Assembly (NCBI GenBank): GCA_003427395.1
Contig: BFEA01000520.1
Location: forward strand, 959,299-999,103
Reading direction: 5' to 3'
Origin: Chara braunii
Taxonomy: Eukaryota > Streptophyta > Charophyceae > Charales > Characeae
Length of the DNA stretch: 39,805 nt
Part shown: in pieces, positions 22,231-34,374 of the stretch
Layout of the letters: every line of letters starts with the position of its first letter
Position numbering within the stretch: the stretch's first letter is position 1
Translations under genes and position numbers: made by a program
Notes under the pieces: generated by a model
The model's database searches: none
Told to the model about the DNA's origin: nothing
What the model saw: the letters and a program-made list of their open reading frames with translations, nothing else

Positions 22231-22668
22231 CCCTTCGAACTTTCAGTCCATCTTACTCCCGGCAATGCTCCAGTTGGCTTCTTTGGGAATCAGGTCTCCT
22301 ATTCGGACTGTGGCCACTCTCCTGCACGACAGCCTAGCCTTTACTATTTCCCTTAGCCTTAGGGCTGAAGCAAGAATCTTTCTTAGATTCAACAATTCGT
22401 TGTGGCCTTCCAACAATTTATTCACCAATCCTTCCAGGTCGACTCCTTCTTCGATCGAGGTTTGGTACTTTCTCTTTTTGCTTGCTGTTTCATCCTTCTT
22501 TGACTTCTCTTCCTTAACTTTTTTTTCCCTCCTCTTGGCCCTAATCTCCGCCTGCTTGTCTTCTTCCTCCCTGATCTTGTCGTCTTCATCCTCATCCTCT
22601 TCTACCGTGATTGGCGGTTCTTCCTTAGTTGGTTGGGAGGTCTGAGCTTATTCCTTCGGAGGATTGCC

Positions 22669-24601
22669 TCACCCAGGTCTTCTCGTAGCGTACGGAATCG
22701 AACCCCTTATGTTTCTCTCTCCCATGCTATTCTTTGCCGCCATGTTAGCCCTCAACATTCTTGGGTTGGGTTCATTTGGTCCTTCTCCCGGTCCTTCACG
22801 TCCCATGGTAAATACTTTCGGGTATCCAATCCCTTCTCTCCCAACTTCTTCACATATCCCACGAAGCCTTAGATATAACCTTTGCATTTTATCTACCAGG
22901 TCCTCTATTCTATCAAACGTTTCTCTGATATTGATGTTAACATCCTCCTCCTTCGCTTCTTCTTCAACGAGAGGAATGTTTTCCTTGTTTTCTTCGACCC
23001 CCATCGTGCTCATTTTCTCTTCTAATTCCGTTATATCTTCCACATGCACAACAGGGTCCTCATTTTCTTGCCGAATTCGAAATATCACCGGAGCGTTGGG
23101 GCCAAGTTCGGCCACCCGGAGGGCCTCTTCTCTTGTGTTTCCCGGAACGTACGGATCGATCATTTTCGCTCTTTTGTCGAATACATCACTATCTATGTTT
23201 GAGGTTATAAGTCCGTCGCTTTCGTCTAGCTTCCTGACGTGACACCGTTTTACCGTGTGCCCTTGGATCCCACAGTGGGTACAAATGCACTCACTGTAAT
23301 CTATCCATCATCTGTCGTACCCTTATCCATTCCATTGTCCGCTACCTCTACCATACCCTCTGTCGTAGCTTTGTTCGTATCATCGGCCATACCCTTGCTG
23401 GTATTTTTCTCCTACTTGATTGGCACCCACTTGGGGCTATCCCCAATTTTCACCTTGACCCTCATTTCCTCTATTCCCTGCTCCTCGTTCTCCTGATCCT
23501 TGATTCCTTCATGGGTATTTTCCTTTTCCACGTGTCTGTCCTTGTCCTTGGGACTGATTTTGGCTTTGACTGCCTTGGCGACTTGACCCCGGTTGGTTCT
23601 TATTGGCTTGTTGGTTCGGCCTTGAGCCTTGCTCTCCTCCCATATTCTGGTTTTGAGGCATCATCGGATATGGTCCCTGCGTCGGCTATGGTCCTATTGG
23701 GAAATATCCGGGCCATGCGCCCATTGGTGGTCCCATGGGCCATTGCCCAAACCGAGCCGTGCTTGTCGATGACTCTTGACCATGTTGGACTATCGCCTGT
23801 TGAGTAACCTGCCCTTTTCCCGAGCCTTGTCCTCTCATGGCTAAATTTCTAGTTTTCCTTTGACATTTTGTCAACTTGACTGCTTCCTCTGGATCTCCTT
23901 CTTCGATTTTGCATTCTTCTTCTTCTTCTTCTTCTTTTTTCCTCTTCCCTGATGGTTGCGTCACCGTTAACACCTTCGCTGGTGACACCCTCTCCCTAAG
24001 TTCCTTTATCTCTTTTGCCGTGTTGCTCAATACTCCTCCTAACACATTGTCCGTTCCTTGGACTGTTCCCACTGCCTTTCTCTTCCTTCGTTCTACTTTG
24101 ACCTGGTGATGAAACACTTGATCTAAGTCCCCAGCCACGATGTTCCTCTTAATGGTCTCCAAAGTCATTTTTCCTTCTCGTGGATCCCCCTCGAGTCAAT
24201 TCCATGGCCTCATATCTAGAGAATTTTCCCAGAAATATGACGCACTGTATTTCTTAGGACAACCCTGGGACTCTTTCGACTGTTTTTTCAAAAGCATTAC
24301 CAAATGCCCCGATCATGGTGAAATCGTCCCGGTTCATGTTATAAAGGTGTTCGACCGTGAGTAGACCGTCCCCTAATTTAAACTTCATTTGCATGTCTTT
24401 CTTCAATTCTGCCCAATCATTGTTGGCCTTCTTTGCAACTTCTTCCACGTCTAGCTTGCACTCCCACCATACATACTCATACAACTGAGCAAATTTCTCT
24501 GCTGAAGTCAACTGGTTGAAGATCTGGTGAAGTAACTCCAACCAATGACATACTCTTTCTCCTTTGAATAGGAAGATATCTATTCTTGGTAAGTTGGACA
24601 T
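22669..24601 (-). pseudogene. Gypsy gag with CCHC zinc knuckle, frameshifted
   Basis: The start ATG at 24601 opens MSNLPRIDIFLFKGERVC, followed by a Gag core with FAQLYEYVWWECKLDVEE, FKLGDGLLTVEHL and NRDDFTMIGAFGNAFEK. TAA near 24254 plus a shift leads to a second segment (24168-23686), a QG-rich stretch, and a CTHCGIQGHTVKRC knuckle (CX2CX4HX4C, 23242-23283). The same frame then continues into an acidic Gag-Pol linker ending near 22669. The Gag core packages element RNA and the knuckle binds nucleic acid. At least three breaks make it non-functional. Confidence 0.8.
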
Positions 24602-24843
24602 TTTTATCGTTCTCCTTTCTAGTAACTTAACAATTTATGTTGCGGTAATAGGCGGTGGTCCCCCTCTATTGACCTCGTCGTCACTCATTTTCTCCCTTTT
24701 CCTTTTCTTCTCTTGTTAGACCGTAGACCATGTCAAGACACACAAAACAACCATTGACTCATTTTTCCGTCACTGACTTGACATTCTCTTAAAACCTTCA
24801 TCCTACCTGTTAACGAACCCTCTACGACATGACTTTTCCCTTT

Positions 24844-25470
24844 TTAATTGTTTAACTCATCCATAGGCACACAATTCCCGTGCCAAAAACTTCTTACCAT
24901 ACCAAACAATGAGGGAGTATCGTCTAGAAAGACCTCAATACACACTTCCCTACAGAGCTTGAGCCAATACGTCAAGCGATCTTCTAGATGATAGGTGCGT
25001 AGATACGCATTTACGATACATAGGATATTATAGAAATCCCTTTTCTCCAGTTTTGGCCTCATCTCCAAGTACAAACAGTAAATGACGTCAGATGCCTCAA
25101 ACTCGGAACCCATCTCAGGCACCGATTGAGCTGCGATTACTGCTTATTCCAAATTCTCCATTCCCCAAAATGCCGCGTCAATTATGAATTTGGGAAGGGT
25201 AGCTTTAACATTCATTGTCGGGTATGCGAATTCAGTCGCTCATTTTGCCTCAATCGAACGTATGACCTCCCATTTTTCCCCCCAGTATATCTTTCGTGAA
25301 AAGACTTCAAGTACCAATCCTGCAGTTAGAATATATTTGGAAATCGGTCGGCTCTCTCCTATCGCTAGGTCAATCACGTGGGCCTTACCAGAGGAGAGTT
25401 GATAGATATAAAGTCACTCTTACTATCGCACGCCTTTCCTTCGTAGTCCAACCAGTTTCTACCTAGAGAA
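24844..25470 (-). pseudogene. Pre-gag ORF, diverged copy 2 (unknown)
   Basis: A minus-strand trace reads RVTLYLST, then after a small frameshift VIDLAIGESRP, IEAK, a TGA (25240-25242), LPKFIIDAAFWGMENLE, a TAA (25144-25146), and the open segment ASDVIYCLYLEMRPKLEKRD to LEDRLTYWLKLCREVC. It aligns with the intact copy upstream (25770-26336): LYLE, DR..YW and R are kept in the same order. The function is unknown. It lies directly before gag, within the gypsy internal region. Confidence 0.5.
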
Positions 25471-25769
25471 AAGCTTCAGGTCCTATTGGTACTCCACACC
25501 ATGTATCTATCTCTTCCCCTTCCTCTACCCCTCGTCGGGGTAACGTCATCTTAACTCCTCCGTCCCTCTGCTCATGCAAGATAATTAAGAAGTACTGATC
25601 AGCGAACCACATTCCAGGCGTCATTTGATACCCTGTTTACACAACCATACAAGAACAGTCTTTACTTTTTAGTCGATTATGTAATTCCTTTAGGCATGAT
25701 TTCAACTTTCTTATTCCTGATCTTACCATTCTTCCCTTGGTCCCTAAGCGAGGAGCATCATTACCACTA

Positions 25770-26336
25770 TCAGGCTGGAAAGAGGATTACCCGTCGTAAT
25801 TCATCCCAATACTTAAACCTATCCACCAATTCGTATCTGCAAGCATATGAGTCGATTCGCGGTAATATGCTTAGTAACTCTCTTCCCTCAATTAGATGTT
25901 CTATCTCGAGGTATAAGTAGTATATCAATAATGAGGTGGACTCGTGATATTCCCCTTCGGGTACCGTCGACGCGGCTTCCGCAGCCTTTTCTACTCGTGA
26001 TCTCCCTCTGAAGTTTTCATCCACGATAAACATAGGAAGGGTTCCTCTTAGGTATGTGGCCGGCGGAAGGAATTCACAAGCCCTTTTTACTTCCACTGTC
26101 CCTATAACTCTTTCAAACCCATTCAGATGCGCATCCCGACTCCGAATATTGAGTGCGGACTCCGCAAGCCACATTAGCCTCAAAAGAGATCGATCTATTC
26201 CTAAGGCTAAGTTTATTATGATAGCCTGCAAATATTCCGACGAAATATACAATGTAACCCTTTCTATTGCAGAACTTTCGCCTTTGATCCATCTAGACTC
26301 AATCCAAACGAGGGCGTGTTTCCTCATTTTCCTCAT
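25770..26336 (-). CDS. Pre-gag ORF, copy 1 (unknown, 188 residues)
   Basis: An open frame of 188 codons between the primer-binding site and gag on the element's coding strand. I do not recognise it. It is mainly helical, with a hydrophobic segment YLQAIIINLALG, a RGTLPMFIVDENFRGRS block, and YYLYLEIEHLIEGRELLSIL followed by YELVDRFKYWDELRR. The same pattern recurs in a broken second copy 300 bp downstream, so this is a duplicated domain rather than a chance frame. Extra ORFs upstream of gag are unusual in Ty3/gypsy elements. It could be an accessory protein or an N-terminal Gag extension. Confidence 0.5.
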   Translation of the reverse strand: MRKMRKHALVWIESRWIKGESSAIERVTLYISSEYLQAIIINLALGIDRSLLRLMWLAESALNIRSRDAHLNGFERVIGTVEVKRACEFLPPATYLRGTLPMFIVDENFRGRSRVEKAAEAASTVPEGEYHESTSLLIYYLYLEIEHLIEGRELLSILPRIDSYACRYELVDRFKYWDELRRVILFPA

Positions 26337-27330
26337 GACGAGCTAGTAAATTCATCATTAGACCGCTCCTCATTTGTCTGGGCTCTCTGATCGTGAACTG
26401 GTACCGAGCAGAAACCATCTTGTCCTTGTTGATATACTCCACCTATTGGCTACACAATTAACAACCCAATACCCAATCTCTGTTCAGATATTGACATCTC
26501 CCATCAAACACATGGCTCAGCTAAACCCCTTTTTACTTGTCACCTTACCCTGAGCCTATATAAAACCTTCTTATATAACAGGTAAGATACTAACCCACAT
26601 ATTTCTATTTGGCATAACAAAAACATCACGAGTGAAATGCACAACCTCCTGTCAGGTGATGTAGATTGAGAAACAACAGGAGGGTCGGGGACCCCTACTG
26701 GTTAGGTTAAAGGAGGATGGCCAACTACCGTTCTTGAGCCGAAGAGGTAGATGGAGGATAGAGATCAAGGTGCGGGCGGCTAGGAGGTTTGAAGCGTGGA
26801 GGAGACGCGCCATAACGTCTCGCGTACCTGTATGAATAATAAGCCATCTTCCCTGCGCTTAGGGTACGCTCTTGCTATTCCTCTTGAAGCCTACGCTCCC
26901 TCAACCCCTCCTCCTTCTCTTCTAGTTCCTCATCCTCTTCCTTCCAATCCTCTCATTCTTTGGTCAAGTCTATAGGCCTATCAGAGGTTTTCCCTTGCCT
27001 GTCGCCGCTTCCCCTACCTGCTCCGGTCTCACATCCCTTGGGAGCCATATTGTTGACCTTGAGTGTAAGCGGGTATTTTATCAATGTCCTACAATTCACG
27101 TATCGTTCTTCGTTCTTGCTTAAAGCAACCTATTGCTACTGGCTACGTCTTTATCAGTGTTTTATTTATGTCTCTAAGTTACCGTATTTACCTCGTTTAT
27201 ACTTTAACACCTTTCCCGTTTACAACCTTCAGTCAAATCTAATTTTAATAAGTTCTAGTTATCGTTCTGCTCGGATCATCGTTCTTCCTTTACCCGAGTT
27301 CGTTCACGAAGGACCTTGACTAGGAAGCGA
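26337..27330 (-). other. Gypsy leader, no gene seen
   Basis: Between the primer-binding site and the first pre-gag ORF there is about 1 kb without a convincing frame on either strand. It is presumably the untranslated leader of the element. Confidence 0.5.
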
Positions 27331-27350
27331 GATCCCCGACAACTGCGCCA
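27331..27350 (-). other. Primer-binding site, tRNA-Asp type
   Basis: On the minus strand the 20 nt TGGCGCAGTTGTCGGGGATC match the complement of a typical plant tRNA-Asp 3' end (TGGCGCCGTTGCCGGGGATC as I remember it) with two mismatches. It starts 2 nt after the LTR terminus at 27353, the normal spacing. Confidence 0.75.
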
Positions 27351-27352
27351 CC

Positions 27353-28181
27353 TGTCGTGCACGGCGATCCCACACCCAGACGCAAAGTAATTCTTGTGTC
27401 GGACCTCATGGTCGTATCACGAAGGAGTCTTTTGTCACCGATGCAAAACACCACTCTGACCGTGCGCGCGTGCTATACCTCTGGCGAATCCCTACGACAG
27501 GTTAGAGATCCCGCGAGGTACAACTTACCTCCGCCTTCGGGAGTTGTCACCTTCCCTTAGGCGGGCGTATCCCTGTTGAGCTACCGACCCACGTGCGGAA
27601 GCTGTTGCATGCAATCGCAGAGGTATGCCAGCCGAGGGTGTTTTTCTCGATCGCCGTAGCATAGGCATACGTGCGGTAAAACGCCTTAAGACTGGCCCAT
27701 ATATCGTGCCTCGAGCTACTAACTCTCTCGGACCGACTATTCTTATCAGGCTGACTTTTCTGGACAGTCTTTCACGCTTAGCTGTTAATGATAGTGAATC
27801 TATGTTCCTTCGTTTACCATACGAAAAAATGCCAAAGTCCAAATCCTTTTGTAATCTCTCACTCTCTCAAGTTCTCAACAGAATCCTAGACAATAACCTT
27901 CCTAACCTCAGACCGGAGTATGGACTTGTTCATAGACATATATAAGTACATATGTATATCAGGGGAACGAATGAGCAGCGGACCTCACTTGCACAATTGC
28001 AGTGCCCTATGTCCGAATGTCCCAGGTGACCTTAAGTCCAGAAAAGACAGTTCACTGCCCAACACCTGTGCAGATGCAAGAAATCACATACACGCATACA
28101 AATGCAAAACACAGAGTGCGTTACAAGCGTTAACCTTTAACCCATTCATAGCAAGTACCTCACTCCCCAAAACATTGAAAC
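27353..28181 (-). repeat. LTR of the gypsy element (copy 1)
   Basis: The segment repeats at 29022-29841 with close similarity throughout and begins (plus strand) TGTCGTGCACGG, so it ends in CA on the coding strand next to the primer-binding site. The similarity stops at about 28181. The other terminal dinucleotide is not clear, so the 5' edge is approximate. Paired open frames inside (27525-27842 and its counterpart) are probably non-coding. Confidence 0.7.
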
Positions 28182-29000
28182 CTTCGATCTTCTGAGGGCC
28201 CCGCAATGGTGGCCAAAACACACAGCAGCTTAATTAAGACTTGAAGACAACCTGTCGAAGTCAACCCTCTAACAGCCTCCCAGTTTATCGCAATAACCCC
28301 CTTCACTAGCTTGACTACTTTTTTGAGCCTCAACGGCCCCTCTCAGAACAGTCATCGTTATACGGCACCCTTAAGACTAAGAAGGAGTTCTCAATCTGTC
28401 TATCCTTGCGAATAGCATAGCGATACACAGCAGTCACTCAAGAGTACAATGAAGGAAGTGACACACTCGCCATACACAGTTGGTCGTACGAATTTGGCAT
28501 TTGCAGCTTTGCCTTTCGACAACTGCTCACCCACATTGCCGAAAACACAGTCCATAGTCACCATACTCCATCATACACCGTGAATCCCGCTTTCATGGCA
28601 ATACAAACTGGTGAGTCAATGCAGCAGCAACCCCTCTCAGTCTCCTGAGGGTAATTTTGGCAGCCGCCCTCCAAACAGCGAGTTAGGCTACTATGCTGCA
28701 GCTTCTTCCCAGCGACCGAGCAAAGCTCGAACTGTGTCCTCCACTCGACTATAGGCAGACACACTGACAAACTCCCGGGCACCTAGTCAGTCAACGTTGT
28801 GGCCCGCCCTTCAACTCACTCCAATCGGCAGGATGGGCAACACATCGGGCTAACAGGTGGACCCTCTCTCTCTCGTATGCATCTCTTGCCGCCCTAAGCA
28901 CCTCTTTGTCTTGGACACTTCACACACTCCATCCGTCAAGATGAGCCGAGCACCGGCCAACCGGCGAACGACAGATCTGCAGGTCGTCTCTCCTCCTGCT
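28182..29000. other. No gene seen, between two LTR copies
   Basis: Unique sequence between the LTR copies with no domain on either strand. If the second LTR belongs to another element on the same strand, this would be the remnant of its leader. Confidence 0.5.
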
Positions 29001-29020
29001 GCTCCGAATCGCTAGAACCA
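29001..29020 (-). other. Second primer-binding-site-like sequence
   Basis: Minus strand TGGTTCTAGCGATTCGGAGC lies 1 nt inside LTR copy 2. It begins TGG, and its complement resembles a tRNA 3' end (CGAATC...CCA). It is unlike the tRNA-Asp site next to LTR copy 1. Confidence 0.35.
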
Positions 29021-29021
29021 G

Positions 29022-29841
29022 TGTTGCACGCGGCGGTCTCACACTCAGACGCAAAGTAATTCTTGTGTCGGACCTTACGGTCATATCACACAGGAGTCTT
29101 TTGTCACCTATGCAAAACACCGCTCCGACCGTGCGCGCGTGCTATACCTCTCGCGAATCCCAACGACAGGTTAGAGATCCCTCGAGGTACAATTTACCTC
29201 CACCTTCGGGAGTTGTCACCTTCCCTTAGGAAGGCGTATCCCTGCTGAGCAACCGACCCACGTGCGAAGACTCTTACATGCAATCGCAGAAGTAGGTCAG
29301 CCGAGGGCGTTTTTCTCGATCTTCGTAGCATAGGCATATGCGCGGTAGAACGCCTTAAGACTGACCCGTATATCGTGCCTCGAGGTACTAACTCCCTCGG
29401 ACCGACTATTCTTATCAGGTTGATTTTTCCGGACAGTCTTCCATGCTTGGCTAAATATGATAGTGAATCTATGTTCCTTCGTTGACCATACGAGAAAATG
29501 CCAAAGTCCAAATCCTTTTGTAATCTCTCACTCTCTCAACAGAATCATAGACAATAGTCTTCCTAAGCTCAGACTGGAGTATGGACTTGTTCATAGACAT
29601 ATATAAGTACATATGTATATCAGGGGAACGAATGAGCGGTGGACCTCACTTTCACAATTGTGGTGCCCTTTGTCCGAATACCCCAGGTGACATTAAGTCC
29701 AAAAAAGACAGTTCACTGCCCAACACCAGTGCAGATGCAAGAAAACACATACACGCATACAAATGCAAAACACAGAGTGCGCTACAAACGTCAACCTTTA
29801 GCCCATTCATAGAAAGTCCATCACTCACCAAAACCTTGAAA
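29022..29841 (-). repeat. LTR copy 2, same family
   Basis: The segment begins TGTTGCACG and follows copy 1 closely over about 820 bp, including the TATATAAGTACATATGTATA segment (29600-29619) that also occurs near 27940. Both copies have the same orientation. It is either a solo or truncated 5' LTR of a second element or a tandem-LTR remnant. Confidence 0.7.
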
Positions 29842-31428
29842 ACAACACTCCTTCCTACTCCTGACTCGTATTACCCAGCCCTTCACCTTTTCAAAGACCT
29901 TCGAGAGTTGATTTGGACAATTTAGGCTAAGATATAGGGGAAGATCTGTTCGTTTCCCTTTTTAAGTTCTGTTTTAGGTGTGGGTATCAAGCCATGTGGA
30001 GGTTGAGTCGGAATTTTGCCGACCTGTTATCCAATGATAACATAATTGCAGTTCGTTACGGTTTTCTTCCGTAATCTTCTCCAAGTGTGATGAAACCTGT
30101 AGACACAGTACATTCCGAAAGAAACTTAACATCCTTTTTCTTATGCTAAGGTATAGAAGATTCCTTCTAGATTTATGACCTAAAGATCGATGCTCACCAG
30201 TGACCCACTGTCTAGCCTCTATCCTTACCTAACTGCCAGGCTGTTGCCTTATGGGTTTGGATAATGAACAAAGTTCATTCCCAGCTCTTCCGACCCAGTG
30301 ATCCTACATAAGTTCCCTTTTAGGATTGTTTATCACAACCCGTTGTCTTGGTCACAACCCTTTTTCTTAGTTCTTTCCCTGGCAAGCACAAGCAATGTCG
30401 TCAATTCATCTTGGAAATGAATCACATGATAGAAAACAACTCAGAAGTTCCAAGATAGAGTGATAAGTCTCTCAAGTTCAATATCTCACTATCCTCTCCT
30501 CAATAGAATCAGAAGCAGTCTGTTAGTAATTGATTGATCCAAGTTTATTGAGAAGGTTAGTAGTAATATGGTAGACAGCTCGGGATCTTCCCATCGTCTA
30601 CTTGTGATAGGGCTGACCTCGAGGGTCTTACTTCTCCTATTCACTGTCTTGTATTAGAACAAAGCCAGATGGTAATAAGGCGGGCCTCTCGGAGCCTCGC
30701 TCCTCTTATCACATTGTTTCTTATCGTTGTGGTGTAGTCTATCATTACAATATCTGATCATAGCATGCACAAGTCTTCAATCTACTGCGAACCCCTTCCC
30801 CGATCATTGGTTAGGAGGTCCATTTAAGCAAGGGAAGACTGCACGGAGTCGATCCCCTCGCCGCCATATCCCCTTCAAAGAAACAATCACATAGAGAGAC
30901 AGTCACTCGGGACTTCTCGCTTTCGCTATGTTTATCAGCAACAGTTAGTCATGCTAAGTCAGATCCATTTCACACAATCAGCCCTTCCTTCAAACTTTGC
31001 TCTACCTTATACAGACACTTTGTCATTTCCTCTCGGCCCGAGTTTGGTCCTGAAGATTCTGACTCAAGTAAAGCACAGGCATTTGCCCGAAGGTTATAGA
31101 TTTAGGGTTTAGGTCTAGGGTTTAGGGTTTAGGCAGTAGTGTGCATATCTCGTTGTTCCCTACCTCCAGAGTTCCTCCTGAACTCCGGCAGTACGGAGTA
31201 GGAGTCTCTTTTGTTTGAGATTTGATTTTCAGCAAGCCATTTGGAACACCATTTTCACTTTTCGCTGCTTGAAAAGGATTGGTGAGCGAGAGATTAGATA
31301 TACGAGAAGCGTAGGAGGATGAAGGAGGTAGAAGCCGTCATGCTTGACGACGATCCTCCCCTCTCTTCTGCCTCGCACCCTTCCCATCTCTGACTCCCAT
31401 CCTAGCATGTGATGTTAAATGATTATAG
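29842..31428. other. No gene seen; contains a telomere-like tract
   Basis: About 1.6 kb without a coding signal on either strand. The only distinctive element is the short TTTAGGG tract at 31101-31133. Confidence 0.6.
31101..31133 (+). repeat. Interstitial plant-type telomeric repeat
   Basis: Reads as TTTAGGG units with one degenerate unit (TTTAGGTC) and one shortened unit (TAGGG). TTTAGGG is the telomere unit of most land plants and many green algae. The tract is too short to be a chromosome end and sits inside repetitive DNA. Confidence 0.85.
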
Positions 31429-31435
31429 TAATAAC

Positions 31436-31478
<43 letters not shown>

Positions 31479-33424
31479 GTAATAATGATAATAACAAGGA
31501 ATACGAATGTGAATAATATTCAAACCCGAGTTGGAAGATCACACGGATGTCTGAGTAGTTGTATACAAGCAGCGAGCACCATAGTACTGGGCATCCGACA
31601 AACAGAGCAATTTAATGAAGTAGTGAGCCCAATGCTCAAGCCCTCAGGTGTACACCAACCAAGTAACCATGGTCATTTTCTTTGTCTGGCGCCCAATGCC
31701 CCAGCCTACTCTACTCCATTATTCTACCTACAGCTGTGCTCATGCAACAGGTTCACTTCGATCCCAGTTTCCATGGTGTCAATACATTTCGCCGACCTCT
31801 TATGTACCCTTGTGCTTTTTTTTTCCTTTTCCTATCTCTTTGCCTCCCTCGCTCTATGTGTGTCTCCCTCTCTTTGTGTCACCGTGTATTCACAGTCTGC
31901 GCGTGGCTGTGTAGGTGACTGCACACTGTGTGTCACCTTGCTTGTGTGACTGTCATGGTGTTAATGTGTGTCACAGTTGGTATGCGATCATGCAGGTGTA
32001 CATAGTGCCGAGTGTCAAGTGTGGAGTATCCAAGGTGATCCTACGTGCATGAACCAAGAGTTGTTGGGCGTTGTCTCGCCATAGCCATCTGAAGTGAACT
32101 CGTAATCGATCTATGTCATCATTAGCCATATCTATGAGCTCTGTGTTTGGTGGTCCGTCACTAGTGTGATGTGTCGCCCTGTTCCCATGCATGTGTAAGT
32201 GAGAAGAGAGCAAGCCTGATCGCAAAAATGATAATAATAATAATAATAATAATAATAATATTAATATTAATATTAATATTAATACTACTACTACTAATAA
32301 TAATAATAGCAAACTCCAGAATCGAACAACATCAGAAACATGTGATCAGATAGACGTGACCCCGCCCCAAATGCAGAATTGCACTACGAGTCCCATCAAA
32401 TAAGAGCACATCAAAATCATACTTGACAACATAGGCATAGCCTCATCATCACCAACATACTGTCTGTCCCAGACTGTTTGTCTGTTTTGTCTGTTTCAGT
32501 CAGTCTGTTTGTCTGACTTTCTTTTTGTCTGTTTTAGATTATATGTTTGTTTCGCTTGTTAGTCGTAGGTCTGTGTAGATGTAGGAGCTCAACTTGTAGG
32601 TTAGAAGTGCAATTGCACTGAGCTAGCGGTACACCCCCATGCAGTCAGCGGTACAGTCCCAGTCAGTCCGGGTTCAGTCAAGCAAGTTCTGTATGGGACT
32701 GGGGGCACTCAGGGTCGATGGAACGGCAGGCCAAACAGGAGTTTAATTCAAGATGCGGCGCCAAGTCATTAATTTATCCCTACCTAAGCCATGCGAAATT
32801 GTTGTTGCAGTAGCTTGTGTAACGTGGTCTGCAGATGTCCGGAGAGTGCAGTGGCGTGTGACTGTGCGTGTGTCTGTGCATCGGAGTATCGTCGCGTGTC
32901 TGTTTCACTCTTGTCGGTCTGTCTGTTTGTCTGTTTGTCTGTCTGTCTTTTTGTCCGCCTGTCTGTCTATTTTATTTGTCTTTCTGTTTATCTGTCTTTC
33001 TGTGTGTGTGCGTATAGCAAGTAGTATGTGGGATACCCAGGGTGATCTCGAGTACACGAACAGAGAGTTGCTGATGGGTATTTGTCGCACCATAGTCATT
33101 CGAAGCGGGCTCGAATTCAAAGTGTGTTATGAGTAGCCACATCTCCGAGCTTTTGTGTTTGGGTGTTTGCAGCTAGTTTGGTGTGAACACTGTGAAGCTT
33201 GTTCGTGTGTATGTGAAGTAAGAAAGGAAGCAGTTTGACTGCAGAAATGATAATAATAATAATAATAATAATAAAGCAAGTAAGATGAGCAATAGCGAAC
33301 TTCATTCATCAACAGAATCATACACAATTGACCAGATAATCGTGACCCTTGAATCAAACAGAGTAGCATTGTGAGTTCCTCCAAATAAGAAAACAGCAAA
33401 AAACTCTCATTGGCAATGTTGGTA
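31429..33424. repeat. AAT-punctuated modules preceding copy B
   Basis: AAT tracts at 31429-31490, 32228-32310 and 33246-33275 are each followed by sequence related to the modules of copies A and B (gaacttc, then atcaacag, gtgaccagatag and a TCTGGCGC motif). The 32450-33000 part also holds a TGTC/TTTG pyrimidine-rich stretch (32905-33010). No gene seen. Confidence 0.65.
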
Positions 33425-34309
33425 TAGTCTCATCATTATCAATGCAGAACCTATGTCGGGATCCTATCTGGCGCTTATTGCCCAGGCTTCAGACTGTCAA
33501 TCTTATCTACTATATACTACGATGCTGCATATGGCGATAACTGTGCATGGAAGATGGTCAATGGCGAACTTCAGACATCAACAGCATTATACACAAGCGA
33601 CTAGACAGTCGCGACCTTGCACCAGAAGCAGAGTGGCATATTATTCCCGCCAAATAAGAACACAACAGAAGTTCATAAGTGGCAATGTGCGAATAGTCTC
33701 ATCATCATTTTACATGGAATCATCGTCGATTTTCCATCTGGGCTTGGTGCTAAGACTACAGTTATCAATCTTATCTATCCTACTACCACCATGCTACATG
33801 TCTGCACGTACGAGAAGCAAGGGCGACGGTAAGTTCATTCGCAAATAATAAAGACAAATATAACAATAACAATAATAATAATAACAATAACAATAACAAT
33901 AATAATAAATGCAAGGAAAATAAGAAATAGCGAGATGACAATTACAGAGTACACCGTCATATTGAAAGCCAGATAGTCACATCGTGTCCACAGAGCAGCG
34001 TTGCACCAAAATACACCAAAGGAGGTTCGTAGTACTGAAAATCGATGTCCATGAGAACACATTCTCTCCGCACCGACACAAGAGTCCAGTCCCTTCACTC
34101 CCCTACTTGGCGCTCAGCGCCCAACCTACCCTTACACAGCTACTGCAGCCTACGAATTGACAAGGCAATTATTGACATCAACGGCAACCCGTAGTACTTG
34201 AAGATGTCGCTCATGGACATCATTCGCCAATACAAGGTAAGTGCCCTCACTTTCACTCACAACCTCGCTCCTCACAGCACAGATGTCACTCGTACCCAAT
34301 CAACCACGC

Positions 34310-34374
<65 letters not shown>

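Larger units (their letters stand above)
18142..28181 (-). mobile_element. Degraded Ty3/gypsy LTR retrotransposon
   Basis: The coding-strand order is LTR, tRNA-Asp primer-binding site, two pre-gag ORFs, gag with zinc knuckle, protease (DTG), reverse transcriptase (FIDD), RNase H, integrase (HHCC and DDE). Protease-RT-RH-IN order defines Ty3/gypsy. Numerous stops of all three kinds and frameshifts show an old, inactive copy. No 3' LTR matching 27353-28181 is present downstream of integrase, so the 3' end is lost or displaced. Confidence 0.88.

Noticed and set aside
27560-27600. tRNA-like D-arm GGTAGCTCAACAGGG on the minus strand of the LTR
   Set aside because: No matching acceptor, anticodon or T arm in the right order.
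27525-27842. Minus-strand ORF conserved between the two LTR copies (also 29194-29511)
   Set aside because: It lies wholly inside LTRs, the opposite strand is equally open, and there is no recognisable domain. Conservation reflects the LTR duplication.
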